Counted from the first letter of the stretch, positions 1-10,598 are shown. The stretch is 51,441 nt of DNA from Nemertoderma westbladi (GCA_032718475.1 JAUCBJ010006793.1:1-51441); one strand, 5' to 3'. Notes: generated from the letters alone by a model not told the origin. A program made the numbers and translations.

Positions 1-48
1 ATAAAATGTTGGGTAGTTGTAATTATTATAAATAGTTATGATATTTAC

Positions 49-490
49 TACTACTACTAGATCGAGCGAGCTTAGACATTGGAAATCAGATCCTTCCAAC
101 CTTCCTGATTCTTGATAGCAAATCTTTTAGTTTATTGTTTTGGTTAAAATAACCTGCCACTGTAACCTGATCCTTTCCCGAAGTTGAAAATTTCAGATTG
201 AGGCGGATATTATTTCGGCAAGGCGGGTTTTGCGTCCAGCCCCCCCCCCCCCCCCCCCCCCCTCCCCCTGTCTCCCCTTTCAAGTTGGTCTTTACGTGTT
301 ATAGCCAGTCGTCCACAGCTAGACTTTCCTTGTATTGGTTGCCAGAAAAGTAGATCTTGTGTTACCTCATGTTTACTTCTCCAGCAGTGCCCACTGTATC
401 TTACTCTGCATTCATGGAGGGTGGTTGATAAAGGTGGTATAGTACCATAGAGCTTGGCGTTTGTCATATATTGTCTCCTTGTCTGTTATG
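49..490 (-). mobile_element. RTE-like non-LTR element, family B, 3'-end fragment
   Basis: The minus strand encodes the C-terminal tail of a non-LTR reverse transcriptase. It shares the TNAxLYGTIPP, RxRxSGHCW and DLLFWQP motifs with the copy at 2644-3570. The copy ends at a CTAGTAGTAGTAG tail, read on the minus strand at about 49-61. Roughly 110-262 does not match the other copy and looks like a foreign insertion: it holds a 23-base C tract and one unit resembling the 68-bp repeat at 50.5 kb. The reading frame is broken there. The upstream edge near 490 is approximate because similarity fades. Confidence 0.75.
240..262. repeat. poly(C) tract, 23 bases
   Basis: An uninterrupted run of C lies inside the family B fragment, at the edge of the sequence foreign to that family. 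Confidence 0.95.
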
Positions 491-691
491 TGTTGTGGTT
501 CTTTGACTTATTTCCTTCAGCCAGCCTCCTTAGCGATAGTATCTGATCTATTGTTGATCTATTTAATTGAATTCCGTTTTGGCTCTTACACAGCAGTTTC
601 TCTATTTGAGGCCTAATGGGGTTCATGACTCAAATTAAAAACCAGATTAATTAGATAAGACCAATTAGAGCAATAATATCACAGAAACACA

Positions 692-805
692 ATGGCGTTT
701 ACAGAATTCAATAAGATGCTAAATAGCCGAGATATTGATATTGACTGTACGCCTCGAAATCCCATTGATATCAATATTCAGGTACCTAATACTATCTTTG
801 TGTAA
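692..805 (+). other. small ORF, possible first coding exon
   Basis: An ATG in good context (ACACAATGG) opens a 37-codon frame beginning MAFTEFNKML. It passes a possible splice donor (CAG|GTACCT) near 780 and stops at about 805. I recognise no family and see no downstream exon. It could equally be chance or an old element. The rest of 491-2379 holds nothing I can assign, apart from a short direct duplication around 910-985 and a (GAAT)n run at 2064-2080. Confidence 0.2.
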
Positions 806-2379
806 ATTAGGCAGTTTGTTAGGCAGGGTCTGCTACATTAGTACTGCAGTACAGTAGTGCAGCAGTTACTGGTATAAGCACTGTTTCCTTGCTTATTTAT
901 ACAGCGAACGGAGAGTACCCGGAACAACAGGAAGGAGGAGCGAATACGGCGAATGGTTGCACCCGGAACAATGAGGAGCGAATACTCTAAGGAGGAGTCC
1001 GAATTGGCTTTTTCCCTTTCCACATCCGGTTGCAAACTTCCAATAATGTTCCGTTTTACACTCCGGTTTTCCACACCTTGCAACGGTGTTTTAGGCGTTT
1101 CATCCTGACTGAAAGTACGTTGCCTAGCTGTTTATTATGACTGTGTACTGGTAACGGCTATGTGCTGTGCAATTTATCATAATTGCATTTGGTTTATTAA
1201 GAGATTAAACGATTGTAGTCAGCTATGTACGAGATGAACAGATTATCAACTATCAAAATATTCATTTTTGTTCGCGCTTTTAGACCTTTAACAGTTTAAC
1301 CTGTTAATTTACATGTCTTATGATGTCTGGCAGCCCACCCAAAATATGACCACAGAAGAAGCCAGTCTAGCACTGCGTATGACCCACGGGTGTGGGAGAC
1401 TGGATTCTATTGTAGAGAGAGGAGTAGGCTATTTTGTATTATTCGATTGATCGCTACTCTCCGACAACTATATTTATTTTCAGGGAAATATTAGCAGTTC
1501 CATTGAGATATGGCGCTTTAAGTATCATACAGAGTTATGACTGACACTAATTACAACGAATGGTCATGAGACTACACACAGACACAGTATTTACATTCTT
1601 TAGGAATATATTATTATTCGCTCGCATTTCTACACTAACGTCACTGACAAAAGTACTGAAACATACTAATTTGCCGACTGTCGCCAATTTTAGTCCTATA
1701 TAAGGAGGATTGCAACTCACATACGTTGGGGTTATAAAATAGCATTAAATTCATACAGACCACTATAAATTGACCCACAATTGCTACTGATACACCCTTT
1801 TGCTTACCTCAGTAATTAAGAAAGTTAAGGGGATTTAACGATTATTCATCAGTATTCTCCAAATATTAGCAGAAATAAATTAGTAGCATAACAGTATTAT
1901 AACAATATAAACAATATAAGTTCTGCGGTGTGCGGCATTTAATCATCAGTCAGATGTTGTGTTAGAGAGTGCAAAGAGAGAGATAGAGATAATTTACTGT
2001 GTTTTATAATTCTCTGACACTCTAGCCACAGATGGATGAGTTTGGGCAAAGTCAGAAATGTCAGAATGAATGAATGAATGAGTTCTGAAGGAATTTTGCC
2101 GCACTGCGTCATTTTACATAGGTTACAGAGCACAGGTCTGCCGCTCTTAATCTCCACAGTTGTCATCGTTCTGGGCTGTTTCGTTGTGGCAGAACCATCC
2201 GATCCGCGGGGTAACCCTGCAACCCACCCAATACCCGTATTGGACTGGTTTGCCGAACACCCTGTCGCTACCGTTTCGAACTGCCGCGCCGAATCGACGG
2301 AGATGTGGTCGACGAGTTGATTTAGCCTCTACTGCTCTCGTCGGGGAAGAAGATCTTGGGTCTCCTCTCCACGAACTAG

Positions 2380-2643
2380 AGGCCTAATCGCCAAACTCTG
2401 TCTCTGGCTGGGGATATTGAGACCAACCCAGGACCCAGCAGGACGTGGGCCCCGAAGATCAACTGTCCCATCTGTCAACGAGGAACAAACTCTAGGTGTA
2501 AGATCGTCCAATGCGAGAGTTGTGACACATTTGTACATTTAAAATGTTACCGTAGGAAAAGCAGTAATTTATTCTCCACCAGAAACAATCTTGAGCCAAG
2601 TTTTCTCTGCAATAGCGGTATTTTTACCAAACTTCCCTTTCAT
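2380..2643 (+). pseudogene. CR1-like ORF N-terminus: 2A-like motif and PHD-like finger
   Basis: The open frame after the stop at 2377 reads through LAGDIETNPGP (2404-2436), which fits the 2A ribosome-skipping consensus D-V/I-E-x-N-P-G-P. A cysteine/histidine-rich segment follows: CPIC, then CESC, then H-x2-C, as in the PHD-like fingers of CR1-type elements. The last Cys pair appears altered (CNSG where CxxC is expected). The 2A motif is known to separate products co-translationally; here that is inferred from sequence only. The frame is cut at 2643 by an inserted RTE-like copy, and its continuation resumes at 3571 with the duplicated target. Confidence 0.7.
2634..2643 (+). repeat. target-site duplication, left copy
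   Basis: TCCCTTTCAT occurs here and again at 3571-3580, directly after the TAG-repeat tail of the inserted element. This fixes both edges of the insertion. Confidence 0.85.
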
Positions 2644-3432
2644 CTTCCCTCAATCCTGGCTGGCGTACTGCAAGGTGACACATTAGCACCATTACTATTT
2701 GTAATTGTGCTGAATTACGCAATGAAGATGGCCACAAAGGGTGATGAAGACCTGGGATTCACACTTCAAGAATGCAGAAGTAGTAGATATCCGGCAACTA
2801 CAGTCACAGACACCGACTTTGCGGATGACATTGCCCTGCTCTCTAATACCCTAGCAGATGCACAGCTTCTACTAAATAAAGTGGAGAGGGCTGCTAAGGA
2901 GGTTGGATTGCATATAAATGCTACAAAGACCGAATTCATGACCTTTAATGTTGATGGAAACTTGACAACCATTGATAATAATCAACTAAGAAAGGTCGAT
3001 GACTTCCAGTACCTTGGATCATGGATAGAGAGTAGCAAAAAGGAAATAGAAGTTAGGAAAGCAAAGGCTTGGGTAGCTCTATCAAAAATGGATACCATCT
3101 GGAAATCAGATCTCTCCAGGCACCTGAAGACTAAGTTCTTTCGAGCCACAGTGGAAAGTGTATTTTTATATGGGGGTGAGACCTGGACACTGACTAAATC
3201 ACTTGAACAACGAATTGATGGTTGCTACACAAGACTACTAAGGGCAGCCCTAAACATCAGCTGGAGACAACACATGACAAATGCTGAGCTTTATGGTACA
3301 ATACCACCTGTATCAACCACCCTCCGTGAACGCAGATTAAGATTCAGTGGGCACTGCTGGCAAAGTAAAGACGAGGTCATACCAGATCTACTTTTCTGGC
3401 AACCAACTCATGGAAAGCGTAGTCGTGGATGA
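2644..3432 (+). pseudogene. family B reverse transcriptase, C-terminal two thirds
   Basis: The open frame covers RT motif B (GVLQGDTLAPLLF), motif C (DTDFADDIALLS, catalytic FADD retained), the motif D/E region, the FQYLGSWI segment typical of RTE-like elements, and the thumb (LYGGETWTLT, FSGHCW, DLLFWQP). It stops at 3432. The expected C-terminal continuation is visible in another frame over about 3430-3535, so one frameshift has removed the tail. The N-terminal RT and any endonuclease are absent through 5' truncation. Confidence 0.75.
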
Positions 3433-3570
3433 CTGGCCATAACATATATAGATCAACTTGACAGGGATACTGAACTTAGGAGAAACGAAATTGCGACAAC
3501 TATGGAGAATTGGGAAGCCTGGAAGGATCTCATTTCCACTGTCCGAGTTCGCTCGACCTAGTAGTAGTAG
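2644..3570 (+). mobile_element. RTE-like non-LTR element, family B, 5'-truncated insertion
   Basis: This 927-bp insertion lies between two copies of TCCCTTTCAT and ends in CTAGTAGTAGTAG. It is 5'-truncated, starting inside the RT domain just before the GVLQGDTLAP block. Truncation, a target duplication and a 3' simple-repeat tail are hallmarks of target-primed reverse transcription. The tail matches that of the window-start copy and of family A copies, although the protein differs from family A. Confidence 0.85.
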
Positions 3571-3580
3571 TCCCTTTCAT
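3571..3580 (+). repeat. target-site duplication, right copy
   Basis: Second copy of TCCCTTTCAT, at the point where the CR1-like coding sequence resumes. Confidence 0.85.
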
Positions 3581-4646
3581 GATACTATTTTAGAATCAGA
3601 AACCGATGATTCATTCCTCACATCGCCTCTGCAAACTCCAAGTGATGCTGAGAGTGAAACTTTTAAATTTTTTAAGAAAAAAGGTCTGAATTTTTTGCAT
3701 TTAAATGCACGATCTCTGCTTCCCAAACTTTCCAAAATTCGTATTTTAATCAATAAATCCAACCCAGCAGTTTTAACAATCTCTGAAACTTGGCTCGATG
3801 ATAGCGTTTCTGATGGAGAAATTTATATTGATAATTACGTAGTTTTACGTAAGGATAGGGACAGACACGGTGGTGGTGTCTGTACTTACATTCGATGTGA
3901 TTTAGCTTTTAATCGTAGGGAAGATTTAGAGACTTGTGACGAAATTTTACTGGTGGAACTTTTACTTCCTAAAAGTAAACCTATTTTAATCGGTACTTTA
4001 TATCGGCCCCCTAAACAATCAGATTTTTTGCAAAATTTTGAAAATACAATTTTATGTAATCTTAGGTCAGACTGTGAAATATATTTCTTAGGTGATTTTA
4101 ATATCTGTTACCATCACAAAGCATCCCCCATCTGTAAACAGTACCAAAGTATTTTAAATTTGTTTGGTTTAAAACAAATTATTCGAGATTCTACCAGAAT
4201 TACCAGTAAAACTTCTACTTTACTAGATCACATCCTTTGTAATAATACCGATATTATTTCTCAATCTGGGGTTTTACCTATAGGTCTAAGCGATCATTTT
4301 ATATTTTTTTGCACAAGAAAGACACAAAAATCTTTTTTCGGGGATCATAAAACAGTAACTGTTAGGTCTATGAAAAATTACAGCAAGGAACGCTTTTTAA
4401 GTTTGTTAGTTAATTCTGACTGGGAACCCTGTTTTAAGGCCGCTGACATTAACCTTGCGTACACTGTTTTTAAAGATATTTCTAGAGGCACTTAATACTG
4501 TAGCACCAATTAAAGAAATTAGTCTTAAACAACGCACTGAGCCCTGGATGACCTCGGGGTATTCTTAGTAATATCAGAGAAAGAGATAACTATTTGTATA
4601 AATTTAGGAAATACCGTGTTTTAGCTGATTATAATAATTACTGCAA
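3571..4646 (+). pseudogene. CR1-like APE endonuclease domain
   Basis: The frame continues the 2A/PHD ORF into an apurinic-endonuclease-like domain that nicks target DNA for retrotransposition. Motifs in order are LHLNARSLL (about 3697), ISETWL with the catalytic Glu (about 3780), LYRPP, FLGDFN (about 4090), LLDHIL (about 4225) and GLSDHF (about 4285). All the usual acidic and His positions appear present. The frame stops at 4493-4495. Out-of-frame continuation is recognisable to about 4646, where an insertion begins. An open frame extending upstream to 3458 is fortuitous: that part belongs to the family B insertion. Confidence 0.8.
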
Positions 4647-5683
4647 ACAAGCTGGCAAGCCTGGAGGGTTCACGGTCCTCCTACTTAATCAGTACAATAA
4701 TAATACGTTTTCGTTCGGGTAGGCCTATGTTTCCTTTTCACTTGTTCCCATCGTAGGCGACCTCATGCTCATCCCACCACGACCACGACCACCAGTTACG
4801 AGTTGGGTAGGCGTCTACCAGCAACCGGCTGACCGGTAAGTAATTACACGCCACACGACGTCATCCCGCCATCCGCCAACATTTATACCGGTACGGTAAG
4901 CCTACCACCTACCGGCTGGCTACCATCGCACCGTAGGTCTACCGCCTACCGGTCAACCGGTAACGGTAGGCTACCGCGTACCGGTACAGCGGTACTCAAA
5001 GTCGTACCAGTATTGTCGTAATTGACAAATGCAGGATTAAACCGTAACCCGTTCCGGTACCATATGCATCTGAACGACTGGACGGTTAATCTCATAGCAT
5101 AGCTGCATAGGCCTACCGGTAGTCAGTGCGAAGTCGCCTGCGAACATGGCTAAATATTATATTTACTGCTAGGGCTAGGCTAGGACCTACTGCTGTACTG
5201 ACCTATGACAGTATGAAGATAGGCAGATAGGCCTACAGTGGTCAGGTAGTACCGGTCCGGTATGCCTACTACAGGCAGACAATCAGACAGTACTAGCAGT
5301 GCTAATTAATTACCTTAATTAAATCTTCAATTAGGTCATAATGTAGGTCCAAATTTAAAAATTGGCCTCCGTTAATCGATTTAGAAATAATTCAGGTACC
5401 TCCATGCCAAATATCAGAATCATTCATTGCGTTCCCTATGACAAGATAGCTTTTTCCTAAACCATGCGAAAACACGCAAATATAGCGCTCACATCGCACA
5501 AATACCATCTCGACACCCAATTTTTTGTATGAGCCTTCGCCATCTCTATATCTAACTTTTGTCCAAATTTTGTTTCGATTGATTAATAAATAACTGAGAT
5601 ATCGCTCTGGACACACACTAACACACACACACACACACACACATTACGGTAATAATGGTCACTTATGTCAAGGACCGTGAACC
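4647..5683. mobile_element. short TIR element inserted in the CR1-like element
   Basis: CR1-like coding sequence stops near 4646 and resumes near 5684. The intervening DNA carries a 12-bp inverted pair, GGTTCACGGTCC at 4667-4678 and GGACCGTGAACC at 5672-5683. I see no transposase and no clear target duplication, so it is called a non-autonomous DNA element with caution. The interior (4800-5270) is dense in ACCGGT and AGGCCT words, and a CA repeat lies near the right end. Confidence 0.5.
5611..5643. repeat. (CA)n microsatellite
   Basis: A run of alternating A and C broken by one CTA; it explains a short Val/Cys-rich open frame on the opposite strand. Confidence 0.95.
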
Positions 5684-6424
5684 AATATAGAAACCTTGTC
5701 CAATGGGAAATAAAAAAAGCGAAATCTGAATATTTGTACAACAAAATAAGTGAGAATAAAGATAATCCTAAAAGTCTATGGTCTACCCTAAAATCTTTAG
5801 GTTATAAAAACCTTAAATCTAAATCGAATATTGTTCTGCAAGATAACGGTGAGCTGATTCATGATCATACTCTAGTTAGTAATTTATTTAATAATTATTT
5901 TACTAATGTTGCCTCTAATTTAGTTAAGAAGTTACCGTTATCAAGTAATAAATATAGTATAGGGTCCAAAACTAATTTTTATTTAGAAAAGTTACAAAAT
6001 TGAGAAAGTTATTTTTAAAACCCATTTCTGAGGATTTCGTTTTTCAAAATCTACTTAGCCTATCAGCCTCAAAAAGTACCGGTCTAGACCTAATACCTGC
6101 CCGTTTTCTTAAGGATGGTGCTGACGTACATTTTTAAAACCAGTTTCTGAGGATTTCGTTTTTCAAAATCTACTTAGCCTATGAGCCTCAAAAAGTACCG
6201 GTTTAGACCTAATACCTGCCCGTTTTCTTAAGGATGGTGCTGAAGTACTTAAAGTGCCTATTACTTTTATTATCAATTACTCTATCGTAGATAATGTAGT
6301 ACCAGACGAACAGAAATTAGCTAAGGTTGTTCCTCTGTATAAAAAGAATAGTAAAGTAGAACCCTGTAATTACAGACCTGTTAGAATCTTAAGTATTGTT
6401 TCTAAAATTCTAGAACGTTCTGTT
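5684..6424 (+). pseudogene. CR1-like linker and first RT blocks
   Basis: The frame resumes with YRNLVQWEIKKAKSEY, the basic linker between endonuclease and RT, including LWSTLKSLGY and LFNNYFTNVA. A stop falls at 6001. RT blocks follow in other frames: a block resembling KSTGLDLIP with the ARFLKDGA segment (present twice through a tandem duplication), then KLAKVVPLYKKN and NYRPVRILSIVSKILE (6313-6420). Coding sequence ends at 6424, where the gypsy-type element starts. Confidence 0.75.
6012..6249 (+). repeat. 119-bp tandem duplication
   Basis: 6012-6130 and 6131-6249 are nearly identical, both beginning TTTTTAAAACC and differing at a handful of positions. The duplication sits inside the RT coding region and cannot be functional. 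Confidence 0.9.
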
Positions 6425-7640
6425 TTTCCCGGGTCCGCAGAAAAACCCGGTTGCGTCGCACAATGCGGCCGCTGGCTTGACATACCAGGTAGTCGTGGTT
6501 CTGGAGGGTCTCGACTACTGTCCCCTGGCCCGTCCAGCGTTTATCGTGGGGGTCCTGGATAAGGACAGGGTGGCCTACTGGGAGGGCCTGGAGAGGTCGG
6601 GTGTGGCCGTCATAGTTCACCCGGAGTAGAGCGCGGTTGGAGTCGGCAAGGGCGTCGATCTCGGCGAAGGTTTGGCGCCATTTGGGGTCGAGTGCAGTGA
6701 AATGCACGGGGAGGGCCTCACGGACGTTCCTGCCATAGAGGAGTTCTGCGGGGGACCGGCCTCCGTAGCGGGGGGTATTCCGGAATGCGAGTATCCCCTG
6801 GGCGATAGCGTCTGAGTCGTGGTTGGCTCCCCGGACGATCTTCTTAAGGGCTTTCACCGCGGCCACTGCCCGTCCATTTGTGTGTGGGAGGTGGGGGCTG
6901 GAAGGCTCGAGGGTGACGCCCAATCGATGGAGGAAGTTCTTGATGGCGTCTGACACAAGTTGGGGGCCTCCATCTGGGTGGAGCACCGTAGGCACCGCGG
7001 TGGCGAGGAACAGCTTACGGAGGCAGTCGATAATGGCGACCGAGGTGGTGTCGGAGTTTAGCCGATATAATGTCGGCCACCCAGTGAACTCGTCGGTGGC
7101 GGCCTTGTAGAGGTCGACCTGGAAGAGGTCAATGTGGGTCCGTTGGAACGGACGGGTCGCTTCTGGGTTGCGCTGGAGGGGCTCGGGTGCGTGGGAGGGG
7201 AGGACTGCCTGACACGGTTGGCACCGCTCCACCGCCTGTGTAATGTCGTGGGCGATGGAGGGCCACCAGACAGACCTGTTAGCGCGTTCTCGCGTCTTGT
7301 TAAGGCCCTGGTGGGCTGCGTGGAGTTGCAGCAGGGTCTCGTGTTGCAGTTCCACAGCCCAGAATTGGGGCCCGCGGAGGATGAGGCCATTGTGGGCCAT
7401 CAGGTCAGGGCGGTGAGCGAAGTAAGGTCGGAGTTGGTCGTCGGTAATCTGGTGTTTGGAGGTCGGCCAGCCCTCGTCGATGGTGGTGAGCAGGGCGTGG
7501 TAGACGGGGTCTAGCTGGCCGACCTGGCGGACTTGTTCGAGACAGGCGTCCCGGGATTCAACGGGTTGTATTTCTCCCGCGGCCGCATTGACGATGAACT
7601 CCCGGTCGTCGTCGTCCTCCGCGGTGAGTAGTAGGTCGGA
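6425..7640 (-). pseudogene. gypsy-type integrase
   Basis: The minus frame shows an N-terminal zinc-binding segment (LHAAHQG, then CQPC) with VWWPSI, followed by the catalytic core: Asp in THIDLF, Asp in LHPDGGPQL, and PHLPHTNGRA. The third catalytic acid, expected as Glu straight after GRA, is Val (GTG), so strand transfer should be lost. A C-terminal segment with QDPHDKRWTGQGTVVE and RNRVFLR follows. The last residues of the open frame come from flanking CR1-like DNA. This frame is offset from the RT/RNase H frame by a shift near 7640. Confidence 0.8.
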
Positions 7641-8982
7641 GGGCGCGGGAGAACGCGTCAGCCACGAGGTGCTTGGTGCCGCGTTGGTGCCGAGCGGTGA
7701 AATTAAACCGCGCCAAGGCGGTCTTCAGTTTCAGCAGGTGGTCGTTGGTGACCTGGTCGAGCCTGCGATCGTTCAGTACAGGAATCAACGGACTGCTGTC
7801 GGTCACCAGTTCGAAGTGCCGCAGTCCTTCGAGGAAATAGCAGCACTTGTGGGCCGCCCACGCAGCGCCGAGGGCCTCCAGCTCGGCCATACCGGACCAG
7901 TTGGCCTCGTGTTTGGCGAAGGTACGGGAGCCGCACTGGACGGTGAGCCAATGGTTGGAGTCGGGGTCGCGCTGTCGGCGGAGGAAACCGAGTCCGTGGA
8001 GCCGGGACGCGTCGGTGAGGAGTTCCGTCCGTCGGTCGGGGTGGAACACAGACAGGTAGTGGGGGCTGGACAGGGTGGACCGAGTCGCCTCGAATGCCTG
8101 GTTGTGTTGGGGCAGCCACAACCAGCTGTTATAGTTAGAGTTCAGGCTCCGGAGGGGTTCGATTAGTTGGGTTATCTCGGCTGTGGAGTTTCCCAGCTGC
8201 TGGGCGAGGCCGAGGAACGATCGGAGTTCCTTCCGGCAGGTTGGGGTCGGGAAGTTCCGTAGGTCGTCTGTGAGTTCTGGGTCGATCCGGAATCAGCCGT
8301 GGGAGATGATGTAGCCGCCGAACTTGACCTCCGGAAGGCAGAACTGAACCTTCCTCGGGTTGATGGAGATGTCGGCGGTGTCGCAGGCGGCGAGAACTCT
8401 CGCCACTGCCTCCAGATGCTCCTCTATGGTGTCGGTATAGATGAGGATATCCTCGACGATCCGGCCGATGTTGGGGACGCTCTGGAGGGCCTTGGCCATC
8501 CGGGCGTTGAAGACGTCCAAACTGCCGTGCCACCCCATGGGCATCCAGCGGTACCAGAAACATCCCCGCGGAGTGGTGAATGTGGTGAGCTCCCGGCTGT
8601 TCCGATCGAGGCCGACCTGGTGGAACCCCTTGAGTCCATCGACGACGGAGTAGTAGCAGGCCGATGTGGGGACGCGGGAGACGACCTGGAACGGGTCCGG
8701 GGAAAAGTAGGCGGGTCGGACGGTATGGCGGTTCAACTCCCGGAGGTCGACAGTAATCCGGACCGAGTTGGGGTCGCTCTCCTTCCTAGTAACGACCATG
8801 GGGCTGAGCCATGCGCTGGGACGGTTGGCATCGTCCGCGGGCTCGAGGATCCACATGGCAACCTGGTCGCTGAGCTCCCTGTCGAATGCCTCCTCCAGGT
8901 TGGCCGGTATGGGGCGGTTGGAGTACCAGAATGATTGTTTGGCGTCTGGGAGCAGTTTTATGGTTATATCCCCCCTGGCCAT
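7558..8982 (-). pseudogene. gypsy-type reverse transcriptase and RNase H
   Basis: RT starts near 8982. It has VRITVDLRELNRH, YYSVVDGLKGFHQ (motif A Asp), FWYRWMPMGWHGS, and at motif C VEDILIY, where YxDD is usual: the first catalytic Asp is Glu. An in-frame TGA at 8293-8295 splits the domain. The same frame continues through the connection into RNase H, with TDASRLHG, AELEALGAAW, LVTDSSPL and HLVADAFSR carrying the expected acidic residues. The frame ends at 7558, with a shift to the integrase frame near 7640. The Glu at motif C may be a lineage trait or a mutation. Confidence 0.8.
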
Positions 8983-9013
8983 AACCCTACAGTTCCCAGA
9001 GAGGGGGCAGGGG

Positions 9014-9060
9014 TACTTTAACTTTTACTTTTACTTTTACTTTACTTTTTACTTTTTTAC
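9014..9060 (-). repeat. TTTTAC hexamer repeat at the gag-pol junction
   Basis: An imperfect run of about seven ACTTTT units lies between the gag stop (9057) and the RT start (8982). It puts stops in the pol frame, so translation across the junction would need recoding or the repeat is a secondary expansion. Confidence 0.85.
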
Positions 9061-10598
9061 CGGGTAACCAGGGTTTCCCAGGTCTGGGTCGCATTGGGTG
9101 GCAGTGTCGGCGATGGTGTCGGTGTTGGTGGGGTTGGCGGTGGCGGTGGTTGTGCTGGTGGCGTGGGCGGTGGCGGTGGCGCGGCCAGTAGCTGGTTCGC
9201 ACACTGCCTAGTGGGGGCGTCGGGTGGCCCCCGCCCACCCCAGAGGATGGGGCTCCACAGGATCCCGAGGGTGAAGCAGGTCTTCCTGGACAGCAGTGGT
9301 TGGCGGAGGCCGTCCAGGACCCAGACATCGGTGGTGCAGGCAATGTGCAATGCATGGCACTGGATGGTGGCGCCGAATACTCCCTTAAAAACCCAACCCG
9401 CTCGACTACCGTTGGCGAGTTTAGGTGGTTGGGGCGGCGGGTTGGAGTTCCGGAGGTTCTCGACTTTCCCCCCGAAGGCTGAGTAGATCTGGAAGGGAAT
9501 CGCCATAATGTTGGCACCGGAATCTGGGAGGAACTGGAGTTCGGTGATTCCGAAACTGGGGTTCTTAGTGACCTGGAATCCCAGTGTTACCGTCTCGAGG
9601 GACTCCAACTGTTCAATGGAGGAGATGGTGGGGGCGTTGTCCAGTTCGGGACCGGCGAGGATCGACCAGATCTCGGCGGCGTTGGTCGACCGATTGTCGT
9701 CGTAATCGGTGGCGGGCCCGTCAGATGCGTTGGTCTGGGGGCGGCGGGGGCACATCTGATTGTAGTGCCCGACTGTGTTGCAGTGGCGACAGCGGGCATC
9801 GGCGCTGGGGCAACGGGCTCCCGCGTTGTGTGGGGGGAACCCGCACTGCGGGCAGTGGGTGGGTGGTTGATCGCGGCGGGGCCCGGGCCGGCGGCTGCAT
9901 TGCGCCGTCGCTCTGGCAGCCGAGGGCGCCGTGGGAGCGGTTGCGGGGGCCCCGCTCCACGACATGGAGGCAGCGTCCTTGCGGGCAGTCCAGACAGTCT
10001 GCGTGACAGCTACATCCATGATGTAGCTGTCTGGAGGCAGGCGGAGGAGCTGCTCGGTCACCTCCTTGTCGCCGAAGCCCGCGATGAATTGATCGAGGAG
10101 CCGATCATTGGCGTGGGCCGCCGCGGTGGGGAGCGCCTCGAACTCACACTTGGTGGCGATGTCCCGGAGTTGGACCAGGAACGTCTCCGGGGTTTCCTCT
10201 GGGAGACGGGAACGCCGGGCGAGTTCCTGACGATGGACCCATTTGTTAGTCCCTCCGTGGACATGGGTACCGAGTGTCGCGATGACGAGGGACGCATCCG
10301 AGTTGTCGACAGTGGAGAGCCCAAGTCCCCTTATCATGGCATTCGTACTGCGGGAGAACGCGGATGTGAGGGCGGCTCGACGCTGTCTGTTGGTGGCCCG
10401 GAGGAGGTCGGCCGAGACGGCCGGGTCTGGAGGGTCTGTGGGGTCGATGGTCCGCAGGTTCTCGAGGCCCGACGTCACCAGGAACGCTTCCCACTCCTCG
10501 ATCCACAGGTCCCACGTCGAACGTTCGCAGTCGATGTCTAACGGAGGGGCTGCGCTGCGGAGTATGAAGGAGCGGGGGTCGGTTGAGTTGTGCGCCAT
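9057..10598 (-). CDS. gypsy-type gag with C-terminal protease
   Basis: An intact 513-codon frame starts MAHNSTDP. Its N-terminal half has the helical capsid-like pattern of retrotransposon gag (TWDLWIEEWEAFL, WVHRQELARR, PETFLVQLRDIA). A zinc knuckle CRHCNTVGHYNQMC (CX2CX4HX4C) lies in the middle, preceded by further Cys pairs. Near the C-terminus LQFLPDSGANIMAIP has the DSG of a retroviral-type aspartic protease. The protein ends in a Pro/Thr-rich stretch. The frame is unbroken, unlike pol. The + strand open frames over this block are by-products of its high GC. Confidence 0.8.
   Translation of the reverse strand: MAHNSTDPRSFILRSAAPPLDIDCERSTWDLWIEEWEAFLVTSGLENLRTIDPTDPPDPAVSADLLRATNRQRRAALTSAFSRSTNAMIRGLGLSTVDNSDASLVIATLGTHVHGGTNKWVHRQELARRSRLPEETPETFLVQLRDIATKCEFEALPTAAAHANDRLLDQFIAGFGDKEVTEQLLRLPPDSYIMDVAVTQTVWTARKDAASMSWSGAPATAPTAPSAARATAQCSRRPGPRRDQPPTHCPQCGFPPHNAGARCPSADARCRHCNTVGHYNQMCPRRPQTNASDGPATDYDDNRSTNAAEIWSILAGPELDNAPTISSIEQLESLETVTLGFQVTKNPSFGITELQFLPDSGANIMAIPFQIYSAFGGKVENLRNSNPPPQPPKLANGSRAGWVFKGVFGATIQCHALHIACTTDVWVLDGLRQPLLSRKTCFTLGILWSPILWGGRGPPDAPTRQCANQLLAAPPPPPTPPAQPPPPPTPPTPTPSPTLPPNATQTWETLVTR

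Noticed and set aside
838-1083. Minus open frame of 81 codons
   Set aside because: No recognisable motif; it overlaps a small direct duplication and has no supporting context.
3458-3570. Start of the 345-codon frame 3458-4495 as a true N-terminus
   Set aside because: This part is out-of-frame family B sequence; the APE domain belongs to the host element resuming at the target duplication.
6823-10541. Several long open frames on the + strand (for example 7588-8166, 8299-8934, 9765-10541)
   Set aside because: They lie opposite the gypsy gag-pol frames in a GC-rich block where stops are rare, and they show no known motif.
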